The notes under the pieces: generated by a model
The model's input: the letters and a program-made list of their open reading frames with translations, nothing else
Database searches by the model: none
Told to the model about the DNA's origin: nothing
Shown: positions 7,842 through 15,791 of the stretch, piece after piece
Layout of the letters: each line of letters opens with the position of its first letter
How positions within the stretch are numbered: the first letter of the stretch is position 1
Translations under genes and position numbers: made by a program
Assembly (NCBI GenBank): GCA_943914555.1
Contig: CALUCM010000003.1
Span: 6,509 to 70,508, forward strand
Direction: 5' to 3'
Source: an uncultured Francisella sp.
GTDB lineage: Bacteria > Pseudomonadota > Gammaproteobacteria > Burkholderiales > Neisseriaceae
DNA: 64,000 nt

Positions 7842-9293
7842 TTAAAAAAATTGCCAAGTAACCTGCAATAGTTTTTCTAACTCTTGGACTGCTTTTTTCC
7901 TAAAAACTACACAAATGAGATGATCATTTTCTTTAAGTACGTGCTGATCATGAGTAATTAGTTGCCCATCGCTGATGACACCAGCCAAATGAATTCCATG
8001 CGGCCAGTTAATTGATTGAATTTGGCGCCCTGCCAATTTGGAGCTATTTTCATCTCCATGAATAATGACTTCCAATGCTTCTGCTTCACCGCGTCTTAAT
8101 GGATGAATAGCAACCACATCCCCCTTACGGATGTGCGCTAATAAAGAGCCAATAGTTGCTAAATGTGGAGAAATCACGATGTCAATGGCATTACCCACTA
8201 GGATGCTGACATAGATAGAGTTATTAATGATTGCTGCTACACGTTTGGCTCCCAAGCGTTTGGCCAATAAACTTGACATAATATTATCTTCATTATCATT
8301 GGTTAGAGCGAAAAACATGTCTACTTCATCTACTCGTTCACTGTGCAGTAATTCTTCATCGGTTGCTGTTCCTTCTAATACCAAAGGCTCATTGAGCACT
8401 TCTGCTAAATGCTGCGTACGTAAGGGATTTTTCTCAATTACCTTCACTTGATAGCGAGAAGTTAAGGCTTGAGCTAAGCGCATACCAATATTACCCCCTC
8501 CTGCGATCATAATTCGCTTATTTTGTGTTTCATTGGGCCTAAATGAACTCATTAGTTCACTCACCCACTCTTTTTCACATAAGAAATAGACTTCATCCCC
8601 TGAAATTAATTTATTTTTATCATTGGGAATAATCAGGGTTTCGTTGCGATAAATCACACAGATTTTCGCTTTGCTTTCCTTTGGCGTTATGGCATCAAAC
8701 TCAGCTAAAGTATGACCAATAAAAGGGCTGGTATTTTGCACACGTGTGACAATTAGTTGTATTTTTGATGTGTCATTTTCAACCGTTTTAACATTTTTTT
8801 CATTTTGTTTTTGTGTTCCAAAATCAATGACTTGTAGTGCGCCGGGCACATCTAATAATTGGGTGAGCTGTTCAGTGACGATTTGTTCAGGACAGATGGA
8901 TTGATTGGCATTAAACAATGAAATTGGAACACTATTTACTTCCGCTTCATTTTCAGTGATAGTAAAGTCATATTCCATGATTTCGCTTTGACGAATGCGC
9001 GCAATAATTTTAGGAATATTAAAAATTTCTTTTGCTAAGCGACAGGCAACTAGGTTAGTATCATCAGTAGCGGTAGCAGCAATTAATAGCTCAGTATCTT
9101 GCGCTCCCGCTGCTGCCAATATAGAAGGAGAAGTGGCATTGCCCAGTAAAGTTTGGATATCTAGTTTTGCATTTAACTTTTGTAGGGCTATTTCATCTTG
9201 ATCGATGACAGTAATCTCATAATTTGAATAGTTGGCAAGATTATAAGCAACGGTGCCGCCAACTGTTCCAGCACCTAAAATCAATATTTTCAT
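7842..9293 (-). CDS. trkA: Trk system potassium uptake protein TrkA (NAD-binding regulatory subunit)
   Basis: Peripheral cytoplasmic subunit that gates TrkH/TrkG potassium channels by binding nucleotides. It has the duplicated RCK layout: first Rossmann fold MKILILGAGTVGGTVAYNL at the N-terminus with a TrkA-C domain (DFGTQ to FLCEKEWV), then a second Rossmann fold near residue 265 (MIAGGGNIGMRLAQAL) and a second TrkA-C domain. At 483 residues it is slightly longer than E. coli TrkA (458), partly from a charged linker near residue 170. It is last in the lapA-lapB-pyrF-hldA-trkA run and overlaps hldA by 4 bp (ATGA), so translation is probably coupled. No trkH is present in this window. Confidence 0.95.
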   Translation of the reverse strand: MKILILGAGTVGGTVAYNLANYSNYEITVIDQDEIALQKLNAKLDIQTLLGNATSPSILAAAGAQDTELLIAATATDDTNLVACRLAKEIFNIPKIIARIRQSEIMEYDFTITENEAEVNSVPISLFNANQSICPEQIVTEQLTQLLDVPGALQVIDFGTQKQNEKNVKTVENDTSKIQLIVTRVQNTSPFIGHTLAEFDAITPKESKAKICVIYRNETLIIPNDKNKLISGDEVYFLCEKEWVSELMSSFRPNETQNKRIMIAGGGNIGMRLAQALTSRYQVKVIEKNPLRTQHLAEVLNEPLVLEGTATDEELLHSERVDEVDMFFALTNDNEDNIMSSLLAKRLGAKRVAAIINNSIYVSILVGNAIDIVISPHLATIGSLLAHIRKGDVVAIHPLRRGEAEALEVIIHGDENSSKLAGRQIQSINWPHGIHLAGVISDGQLITHDQHVLKENDHLICVVFRKKAVQELEKLLQVTWQFF

Positions 9294-10276
9294 TGATCAA
9301 CCTTCTCTATTGATAAAAGCTTTTGCATTAATTCTGCTTTACTACAAGTCGCAGTGCCTAGCTTGCTAACTACTACTCCCGCTGCTGCATTAGCAATTCT
9401 CATGAGTAACTGATTAGACAATCCGATTGCTAAAGCTAACGTTGCTGCTGCAATGATAGTATCTCCAGCGCCAGATACATCAAAGACCTCTTGTGGAACC
9501 GTAGCATCATGCCCTGACCAATGGCGTTGATAAAGAGATAAACCTTCTTCACTTCGAGTAAGAAGCAGGGATTTAATATGTAGCTTTTCTCTAAGCGCCA
9601 TGGCCTTTTTAGTTAACTCTTTTTCGTTTTGCCAATTGCCTATCACCGCTTTAAGCTCAGAGCGGTTCGGGGTAATCATATCAGCCCCTTGATATTTTTT
9701 ATAATCATCTCCTTTAGGGTCAATCAATACCAGGCGACCTTCCTGTTTGGCAATCTGTAATAGTTTAGAGACATGCTTGAGTCCGCCTTTGTCATAGTCA
9801 GAAAAAATCACTGCATCGTGCTGCTGTATTAGGTCAATATAGGCTTTTTTTAGGCGTCTAGTGGCTTCTTCACTAGGCTCATCTTCAAAATCGATACGTA
9901 ATAGTTGCTGTTGCCTTGCAATTACCCGTAATTTAATGGTGGTAGTTAGTGTCTTATCCCGAATGAAATGGGGGATAACATGACTTTCCTGTAGCAGTTT
10001 TTCTAGCTGAGAAGCCGGATGATCTTCGCCTGTGATACTTAATAATGAGGCGTTTGCACCCAGACTGGAGATATTACGTGCCACGTTAGCTGCCCCTCCA
10101 GCACGAATTTCTGTATTTTCTATCTTGGTAATAGGAACTGGTGCTTCTGGTGAAATACGTTGTGTCTCACCGAACCAATATTGATCCAACATTATGTCAC
10201 CCACTACCAACACTTTTACTGCTGCAAAATGATCGAGTATGTTTTGGATCATTTCAGAAGATAAAGATAGTGCCAT
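9290..10276 (-). CDS. hldA: D-glycero-beta-D-manno-heptose-7-phosphate kinase, kinase-only HldA/RfaE domain I
   Basis: Phosphorylates heptose-7-phosphate to the 1,7-bisphosphate in ADP-heptose synthesis for the LPS inner core. The 328 residues cover only the ribokinase-like domain: VVGDIMLDQYWFG near the N-terminus, substrate loop IRAGGAANVARN, IDPKGDDY, TPNRSE, and the anion hole/catalytic base in DVSGAGDT near residue 270. E. coli HldE (477 residues) carries a second, nucleotidyltransferase domain; it is absent here, the frame stopping normally in overlap with trkA. A separate HldC-type protein is therefore expected elsewhere. It follows pyrF by 9 bp. Confidence 0.92.
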   Translation of the reverse strand: MALSLSSEMIQNILDHFAAVKVLVVGDIMLDQYWFGETQRISPEAPVPITKIENTEIRAGGAANVARNISSLGANASLLSITGEDHPASQLEKLLQESHVIPHFIRDKTLTTTIKLRVIARQQQLLRIDFEDEPSEEATRRLKKAYIDLIQQHDAVIFSDYDKGGLKHVSKLLQIAKQEGRLVLIDPKGDDYKKYQGADMITPNRSELKAVIGNWQNEKELTKKAMALREKLHIKSLLLTRSEEGLSLYQRHWSGHDATVPQEVFDVSGAGDTIIAAATLALAIGLSNQLLMRIANAAAGVVVSKLGTATCSKAELMQKLLSIEKVDQ

Positions 10277-10285
10277 ATTGATTAC

Positions 10286-11053
10286 TCAGTAAGGTCTATT
10301 TGTGCTAGAAAATGACTCAGATACAGCAAGTTGAATTAATCTAATTTGCTGCAATTTCGCAAGAGGGTCTTTTGCTTGTGTAATGGGGCGGCCAATCACC
10401 AAATAATCGCTGCCGGCTTCAAATGCTTTTTTAGGTGTCATGATACGCATTTGGTCATCATACTTGTTGTCTTCTTGAAAACGTATGCCAGGAGTCACAG
10501 TCAAAAACTGCTTACCTAGATTTTTTTTGATGGCCACTGTCTCTTGTGCAGAACAAACTACTCCATCTAATCCAGCTTCTTTGACCATGTTGGCGCGTTT
10601 TAACACTAGTGAAGTTAAGGATAAATTAATCCCCATTGCTAGTAAATCTTTTTCTTGTAGACTTGTTAATACCGTTACACCAATTAAAAGTGGTGGGACG
10701 CTCACTTGTGCTATAGCATTGGCAGCTGCTTCTAACATTTTTTGTCCGCCAGCAGCATGCACATTGATCATCCATACACCCAGTGAGGCTGCTGCTTGAC
10801 AAGCCCTTTGGACTGTATTAGGGATGTCATGAAACTTTAAATCTAAAAAAACTCTAAAGCCTTGAGCAATCAATTGCTCTATAAAAGCAGGCCCAGCAGA
10901 GGTAAAGAGTTCATTACCCACTTTGAGCGCACATAGAGAAGGATCCAATTGCCTAACAAAATCTAATGCTATATTAGCTTCTTGAAAATCCAAAGCGATG
11001 ATCACCCGACTGAGGGGGGGATATGTTTGATCATTTAATAGCAAAGAGTTCAT
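10286..11053 (-). CDS. pyrF: orotidine 5'-phosphate decarboxylase
   Basis: Last step of de novo UMP synthesis. Expected motifs are present: VIIALDF near the N-terminus, the catalytic segment DLKFHDIPNTV with its Lys-Asp network, HAAGG, and the phosphate-binding end GSDYLVIGRPIT. The 255-residue length is normal. It lies 3 bp after lapB, the same neighbour order as in E. coli. A run of seven G/C (11014-11020 on the plus strand) falls near the 5' end of the coding region. Confidence 0.96.
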   Translation of the reverse strand: MNSLLLNDQTYPPLSRVIIALDFQEANIALDFVRQLDPSLCALKVGNELFTSAGPAFIEQLIAQGFRVFLDLKFHDIPNTVQRACQAAASLGVWMINVHAAGGQKMLEAAANAIAQVSVPPLLIGVTVLTSLQEKDLLAMGINLSLTSLVLKRANMVKEAGLDGVVCSAQETVAIKKNLGKQFLTVTPGIRFQEDNKYDDQMRIMTPKKAFEAGSDYLVIGRPITQAKDPLAKLQQIRLIQLAVSESFSSTNRPY

Positions 11054-11056
11054 TAT

Positions 11057-12256
11057 CTACCCCTCTATTTTACTAGGACTAAAGGTTTCCCAGCGACCAC
11101 AGGCAGGGCAATACCAGAAAAATATGCGCGATCTAAAGCAGCAATTTTTACACTGATACATAAAAGTTTTAGCTACTTGGTTGGATAAGGTTTTTTTAAT
11201 GATATCAATGTCATGTATATGACTGGGTAAACCTTCTTCCATCAGTATGGTAATGAGTAGATAAATCTTTTTTAGATTTGGATTGGTGCGGATAAGATTT
11301 AAAGTAAGCTCGTTGACACGCTTGTGTGGCCATAATAATGACGCCTTTTGGTAAATTAAATTGATAAGATCTAATTCAGGAAAATTCTGGGCGTATCCTA
11401 TAAGTAAATACAGTCCTGCTTCTGCTTTGTGCAATTGTTCATAAGCATTATAGATATTTTCTGCCACCATATTTAGATAAGGTGGAGATTGTTTTTCAAT
11501 AGCAGTGTAGCAAGCAATAGCGCGCTCATAATCTTTTGCTTGAGCTGCGCTATCACCTAAAATGATATTGGCACGTGCACATTTTTTATTAATTAATAAA
11601 GCCTGTTGTGCTTTTGTCTCTGATTCACTCAATTGCGATTGAATTAATGCGTCTCGAGCTAGTTCGCAATAAAACTGTGCCATTTCAATGAGTTGGTTAC
11701 TTTTTTCACCAGGAAATTTGCTGGCTAACTCAATTGCTTTGATCCAATTGCGGTCTTGTTGGTAAATGGTTAATAATTCTTTACTGGCTATGGAGGATAG
11801 GGGCGTACTTAATAAGCTTTCAAACTCTTTTTCTGCACGATCTACTAAGCCAGCTGCCTGATAATCTTGTCCCAGTTCCAGCTGAAGACGCCATTTTTTA
11901 TCTTCGCTTAATGATGAAGGGTGATAGGCATGTTGTAACAGATCTTGATGTAATGAGATCACCTTATCGTGTTCGCCGCTTTGGCGCAGTAGTTTGCCAT
12001 AAATCATCGCTAATTCATAAGAATCTGCTGTTTGTCCTAGTAATTTTTTTTCTTCAATGATAGATGAGAGTAAGCTTGTTGCCTCTTTGTTTTGGCGCTC
12101 AATCAAAGCTTCTAAGCTTTTGTAAAGTCGTCTGGGAACGGCGCTTGCTTCTTTGACTACTGCACGTAAATCCACTCTCGCTGCTAACCAGCCCATACCA
12201 AAAAATACGGGCAGAAGTAAGACAGAAATAAACCAAATAAATAGATTATCTTGCAT
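11057..12256 (-). CDS. lapB: lipopolysaccharide assembly protein LapB (YciM)
   Basis: Inner-membrane-anchored regulator that, in E. coli, helps FtsH degrade LpxC and so balances LPS with phospholipid. The 399 residues show one N-terminal transmembrane segment (about 6-25), TPR-like helical repeats through the middle, and a C-terminal rubredoxin-like metal site with two Cys-x2-Cys pairs (CKNC and CPAC) followed by GRWETF. This architecture and the position between lapA and pyrF are diagnostic. FtsH and LpxC are not in the window. Confidence 0.94.
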   Translation of the reverse strand: MQDNLFIWFISVLLLPVFFGMGWLAARVDLRAVVKEASAVPRRLYKSLEALIERQNKEATSLLSSIIEEKKLLGQTADSYELAMIYGKLLRQSGEHDKVISLHQDLLQHAYHPSSLSEDKKWRLQLELGQDYQAAGLVDRAEKEFESLLSTPLSSIASKELLTIYQQDRNWIKAIELASKFPGEKSNQLIEMAQFYCELARDALIQSQLSESETKAQQALLINKKCARANIILGDSAAQAKDYERAIACYTAIEKQSPPYLNMVAENIYNAYEQLHKAEAGLYLLIGYAQNFPELDLINLIYQKASLLWPHKRVNELTLNLIRTNPNLKKIYLLITILMEEGLPSHIHDIDIIKKTLSNQVAKTFMYQCKNCCFRSRIFFWYCPACGRWETFSPSKIEG

Positions 12257-12298
12257 GATTAAGTGCTTACTTACATAGTCAAAGAAAAGATGTTAAAT

Positions 12299-12601
12299 TT
12301 ATTTTGGCTTTTCTTCTTCCTGCAAGCTATCCTTCTGTATGTGTTGCAATATTTGATTGCTTTTATATAAATCTTTTTTTGCTTTCTTTAAATGGCATTT
12401 GGTCCGAAAAAGAGGAAATAGGATCGATAAAATTCCCAGCAGTACACCAAGTGCAAAAACTGCCAAAAGTAATAGCATTAAAGGTATGATATAAGTGGGG
12501 CCAAATGGAATATGAAAATTCACTTGATCAGTATTGGCGTAAGCAAAGCAAAATAAGACAATAAATACAAGCAACAGCAAAAAAAGCTTAAGGGTTTTCA
12601 T
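12299..12601 (-). CDS. lapA: lipopolysaccharide assembly protein LapA (YciS, DUF1049)
   Basis: Small inner-membrane partner of LapB. The 100-residue protein has a transmembrane segment near residues 5-23, a short loop containing VNFHIPFGP, a second segment near 38-65, and a charged, probably coiled-coil C-terminus. AGGAA lies about 9 bp before the start. It is the first gene of the five-gene minus-strand operon, with 42 bp before lapB. The identification rests on topology plus the conserved neighbour order. Confidence 0.9.
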   Translation of the reverse strand: MKTLKLFLLLLVFIVLFCFAYANTDQVNFHIPFGPTYIIPLMLLLLAVFALGVLLGILSILFPLFRTKCHLKKAKKDLYKSNQILQHIQKDSLQEEEKPK

Positions 12602-12770
12602 GGATGTTGATTCCTACGATTTTGGGTCATTAATTTAGCAGACTTTTTTAGTGGATAAAGCCGTATTATACTATACGCCATTTATGATGAATAAGCCTTG
12701 TGTACTAATTGAGCATGAATAGTAAAACAGGCAACTACTTTTTGTTGTGACATGGGGAAGGAACTAAGCA

Positions 12771-13700
12771 GTGAAGAATATGGAAGATCATCAAGCTGTG
12801 ATTTGGTGTGATGGACAACTGGTTGATTGGGAGCAGGCCCAAACCCATGTATTAACCCATACTTTGCATTATGGCATGGGAGTATTTGAGGGACTGCGTG
12901 TTTACTTAACGGATCATGGCAGCGCTATTTTTAGATTACATGATCATACCAAGCGCTTGTTTAATTCAGCCAAAATCGTGCAAATGCAACTTCCTTATTC
13001 CATCGAGGAAGTGCTCATTGCACAAAAAGAGGTAGCGCGTCGCAGTCGATTGCCAGAGTGCTATATTCGCCCCATGGCCTTTTATGGATCCAAGCGACTG
13101 GGAGTGATGCCTGATGAGAGCGATGTTCACTTAATTATTGCAGCGTGGCAGTGGGGTGCTTATTTGGGTGAAGAGGCTTTACAAAAAGGTGTGAAGACTA
13201 AGATTTCTAGCTTTTGTCGTCATCAGCCCAATTCAATGATGTGTAAGGCTAAAGCTAATGGTAATTACCTTAATTCAATTTATGCCAAAAAAGAGGCTGT
13301 AAGAGAAGGTTATGATGAAGCAATTCTTCTTGATCACTTAGGCTATCTTGCTGAGGGCACAGGGGAAAATTTATTTATTGTAATAGATGAAAAAGTGCAT
13401 ACCCCTTCTTTGACTTCTGCTTTGGCAGGTATTACCCGCGCCACTGTCATTGAGCTATTAAATGAGTTTAATGTACCGGTTATAGAAAGAGCCATTACCC
13501 GTGACGAATTATACATTGCAGATGAGGTGTTTTTTACTGGTACTGCTGCTGAAATTACACCAGTTGCACAGGTTGATGGAAGAATAATTGGTGATGCCGA
13601 GCATAAGCCAATCACTGAGCGACTTCAGCAAGCTTATTTTGATATTGTACACGGTAGAAATGAGCGATATCACTCCTGGCTTACTTTTCTTGATCAATAA
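12771..13700 (+). CDS. ilvE: branched-chain amino acid aminotransferase
   Basis: PLP enzyme interconverting valine, leucine and isoleucine with their 2-oxo acids using glutamate/2-oxoglutarate. The 309-residue fold-type IV sequence has HYGMGVFEGLRVY, the PLP lysine in CKAKANGNYLNS (about residue 160), GYLAEGTGENLF and FFTGTAAEITPV. The GTG at 12771 is chosen because AAGGA lies 8 bp upstream; the ATG at 12780 is too far from it. The 3' end overlaps the end of convergent waaF by 20 bp. No leader-peptide attenuator was recognised upstream. Confidence 0.95.
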   Translation: MKNMEDHQAVIWCDGQLVDWEQAQTHVLTHTLHYGMGVFEGLRVYLTDHGSAIFRLHDHTKRLFNSAKIVQMQLPYSIEEVLIAQKEVARRSRLPECYIRPMAFYGSKRLGVMPDESDVHLIIAAWQWGAYLGEEALQKGVKTKISSFCRHQPNSMMCKAKANGNYLNSIYAKKEAVREGYDEAILLDHLGYLAEGTGENLFIVIDEKVHTPSLTSALAGITRATVIELLNEFNVPVIERAITRDELYIADEVFFTGTAAEITPVAQVDGRIIGDAEHKPITERLQQAYFDIVHGRNERYHSWLTFLDQ

Positions 13701-14748
13701 GTGTTTTTAAGCTGTCATATACCATACTTGGTTGTAAATTAATTAGGCTGTAGTGGTAACCTTCAGGGCTGTCGCTGGCTTGGCGTATAGGATGATATCC
13801 TTCTATTAAACGTAAAACACGCGCTTTTTTAGAAAGAGGAGGCGTGAAATGTGGGCTAGTGGGGCCAAAAAGAGCAACTTGCGGTCGTTGTAAAGCGGCT
13901 GCAACGTGCATTAAGCCAGAATCATTTGAAACTACCGCGCTAGCCATTGATAAAATATCGACTGCCTGTGCTAGAGTGGTTTTCCCAGTCAGATCAAATA
14001 TGCGATTTTTTTGTGTGATCGTGGCAATAATACGCTGCGCGATCAGAGAATCTTTGGCGCTGCCTAATAGATGGATGATAAAACCGTCGTTAATTAGTTG
14101 ATTAGCAAGCTTGGCATAATGATTATGTGGCCAGCACTTGGCAGGACCGAATTCAGCACCTGGACAAAAGGCAATAAAAGGAAGTTTAAAATCGATGCTA
14201 GGTAGGATTAGGGCTATTGCTTTTGAAGTGTTATCTTTATCTTCTATGCTTACAGATAAATGTGGGTAAGGATAATGTAATTTTTCTTTCAAACTGTCTG
14301 CATCTAAACTTTTTAGATCTTGTACTGAGTAAGCTAAGGCGTTGTATTGCATGACTAAAGAAGGATAAAGTTTTGTATCTTTTTTGCGAATATCATTAAG
14401 TAATCCATAGCGTAGTTCACCTTGATAACCGCTGCGAATTGGGATATTAGCCCAAAATGGAATTAAGGCTGATTTCCAAGAATTAGGTAGTACCCATGCA
14501 CGCGCATAATGTTTTTGGCTTAAACTATTTCCGATTTGCTTTCGTTTACACCAAAGAAATTCGCCGTGGTTAATTGGCATATCCAGGATGTTAGTGACCT
14601 CAGGCATTTTGCTAAGTAAGCCTTGAGACCAGGCAGGGGCGAGGACATCAAGATCATGGCCGGGATATTGTTTTATTAGATGTTGAAATAGGCTATTGGC
14701 AATTAACATATCGCCCACCCATGAAGGGCCAATAATTAATAGTTTCAT
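13681..14748 (-). CDS. waaF: ADP-heptose:LPS heptosyltransferase II
   Basis: Adds the second heptose to the LPS inner core at the cytoplasmic face of the inner membrane (GT9 family). The chosen start gives MKLLIIGPSWVGDM, the family's normal N-terminus, and about 355 residues. Other landmarks are FCPGAEFGPAKCWP, the SNDSGLMHVAAAL donor-site motif and the LFGPTSP end. ATGs at 14760 and 14793 extend the frame, and the 14760 start has the better purine-rich upstream sequence, so the N-terminus is uncertain by a few residues. It converges on ilvE with overlapping 3' ends. With hldA and kdsA it indicates a heptose-containing LPS core. Confidence 0.93.
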   Translation of the reverse strand: MKLLIIGPSWVGDMLIANSLFQHLIKQYPGHDLDVLAPAWSQGLLSKMPEVTNILDMPINHGEFLWCKRKQIGNSLSQKHYARAWVLPNSWKSALIPFWANIPIRSGYQGELRYGLLNDIRKKDTKLYPSLVMQYNALAYSVQDLKSLDADSLKEKLHYPYPHLSVSIEDKDNTSKAIALILPSIDFKLPFIAFCPGAEFGPAKCWPHNHYAKLANQLINDGFIIHLLGSAKDSLIAQRIIATITQKNRIFDLTGKTTLAQAVDILSMASAVVSNDSGLMHVAAALQRPQVALFGPTSPHFTPPLSKKARVLRLIEGYHPIRQASDSPEGYHYSLINLQPSMVYDSLKTLIDQEK

Positions 14749-14832
14749 ATCTGAGTACATTTTTCTTCGATGATAAATCCCTGCTCGCATCACTTAATTG
14801 GTAAAAAAGTCTACTTTTTATAGGCACTTGCA

Positions 14833-14861
14833 TTGACCAAGGTTAACCTTGTCGCTACAAT
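14833..14861 (+). promoter_or_regulatory. strong sigma-70 promoter of gmk-rpoZ-spoT with a palindromic spacer
   Basis: TTGACC (14833-14838), a 17-bp spacer and TACAAT (14856-14861) form a near-consensus promoter about 75 bp upstream of gmk. The spacer is mostly filled by a perfect 14-bp palindrome, CAAGGTTAACCTTG (14838-14851), which is a plausible operator for a dimeric repressor; no regulator is identified. Confidence 0.75.
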
Positions 14862-14934
14862 CAATTCATTAGATTGTCGTTATTTTATAACAGCTGGTTA
14901 GCGAAACAATATATTTTATTAAGGCAAGAAAGTT

Positions 14935-15564
14935 ATGTTGCAAGGAAAAGGTATTTTATTTGTTATTTCAGCACCATCGGGTGCAGGTAAAAATTCGCTT
15001 TTGCACGAGGTTTTGGCTAATAATGATCAGTTAAAACTAGCTGTTTCTCATACCACGCGATTGCCACGTCCTGGCGAAAGTGAGGGCAAAAGCTATTACT
15101 TTGTTGATGAAGATGATTTTAAGCATCTAGTAGAAGAAGAGAATTTTATTGAATATGCCAAAGTGCATGGCCACTATTATGGCACCAGCAAACAAGAAAT
15201 CCAAGGTAAATTAGATAATGGTCAAAGTTTATTGCTAGAGATAGATGTGCAAGGTGCCAAGCAAATTAAAGAAAAGTTCCCAGATGCGGTATTAATCTAT
15301 ATTCTTCCTTCTTTTGATAGACCGATTAAAACCTTGCGAGAACGTTTGCAGCTTCGTAAAACCAATCATCCTTTGGATATTGAAACGCGGTTATGCAATG
15401 CACAGCAAGAGCTTAAACAGGCAGCTAACTACGATTATGTGGTGGTTAATGACGATTTTAATACTGCCAAAGCAGATTTACAGTGCATCTTTAGAGTACA
15501 GACTTTGACAGTGGAAAGAAACAAAGAAATATTAAAGAAAATATTAGCGGATTTACCCGCTTAA
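14935..15564 (+). CDS. gmk: guanylate kinase
   Basis: Converts GMP to GDP with ATP. The 209-residue protein has the usual layout: P-loop near residues 12-21, TTRLPRPGE and the GMP-binding lid residues, YAKVHGHYYGTSK, LEIDVQGAKQIK and the LRERL region. The P-loop reads SAPSGAGKNS, so the residue after the conserved Lys is Asn (codon AAT) instead of the usual Ser/Thr that helps hold magnesium. It is the first gene of an operon with rpoZ and spoT, the same order as in E. coli, linking guanine nucleotide supply, RNA polymerase omega and ppGpp turnover. Confidence 0.95.
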   Translation: MLQGKGILFVISAPSGAGKNSLLHEVLANNDQLKLAVSHTTRLPRPGESEGKSYYFVDEDDFKHLVEEENFIEYAKVHGHYYGTSKQEIQGKLDNGQSLLLEIDVQGAKQIKEKFPDAVLIYILPSFDRPIKTLRERLQLRKTNHPLDIETRLCNAQQELKQAANYDYVVVNDDFNTAKADLQCIFRVQTLTVERNKEILKKILADLPA

Positions 15565-15590
15565 ATTTGAGTATTAGCAAGGAGCTAAGT

Positions 15591-15791
15591 ATGGCAAGAA
15601 TTACTATAGAAGATTGTATTCAACACATTCCCAATCACTTTGAGTTAACTTTGGCTGCTGCTTATCGTGCTCGCCAGTTAAGTAATGGCGCCACTCCCTT
15701 GGTGAGTGATGTAAAAAACAAACCCACAGTGACTGCCTTACGTGAAATTGCAGCAGGAGAGATAGGCGTGGATATCCTGAAGAAAAAATGA
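15591..15791 (+). CDS. rpoZ: RNA polymerase omega subunit
   Basis: Small chaperone-like subunit of RNA polymerase that contributes to ppGpp binding. The ATG at 15591 has AAGGAG 6 bp upstream and gives MARITIEDC, the standard N-terminus. The 66 residues retain NHFELTLAAAYRARQL and KPTVTALREIAAG, the conserved core; the protein is shorter than E. coli omega (91), lacking most of the acidic C-terminal tail. It overlaps the spoT start by 4 bp (ATGA). Confidence 0.95.
   Translation: MARITIEDCIQHIPNHFELTLAAAYRARQLSNGATPLVSDVKNKPTVTALREIAAGEIGVDILKKK

Noticed and set aside
12664..12677. GTATTATACTATAC-type symmetric sequence between lapA and ilvE as an operator
   Set aside because: It is a simple overlap of AT-rich promoter-like hexamers with imperfect symmetry, without further support.
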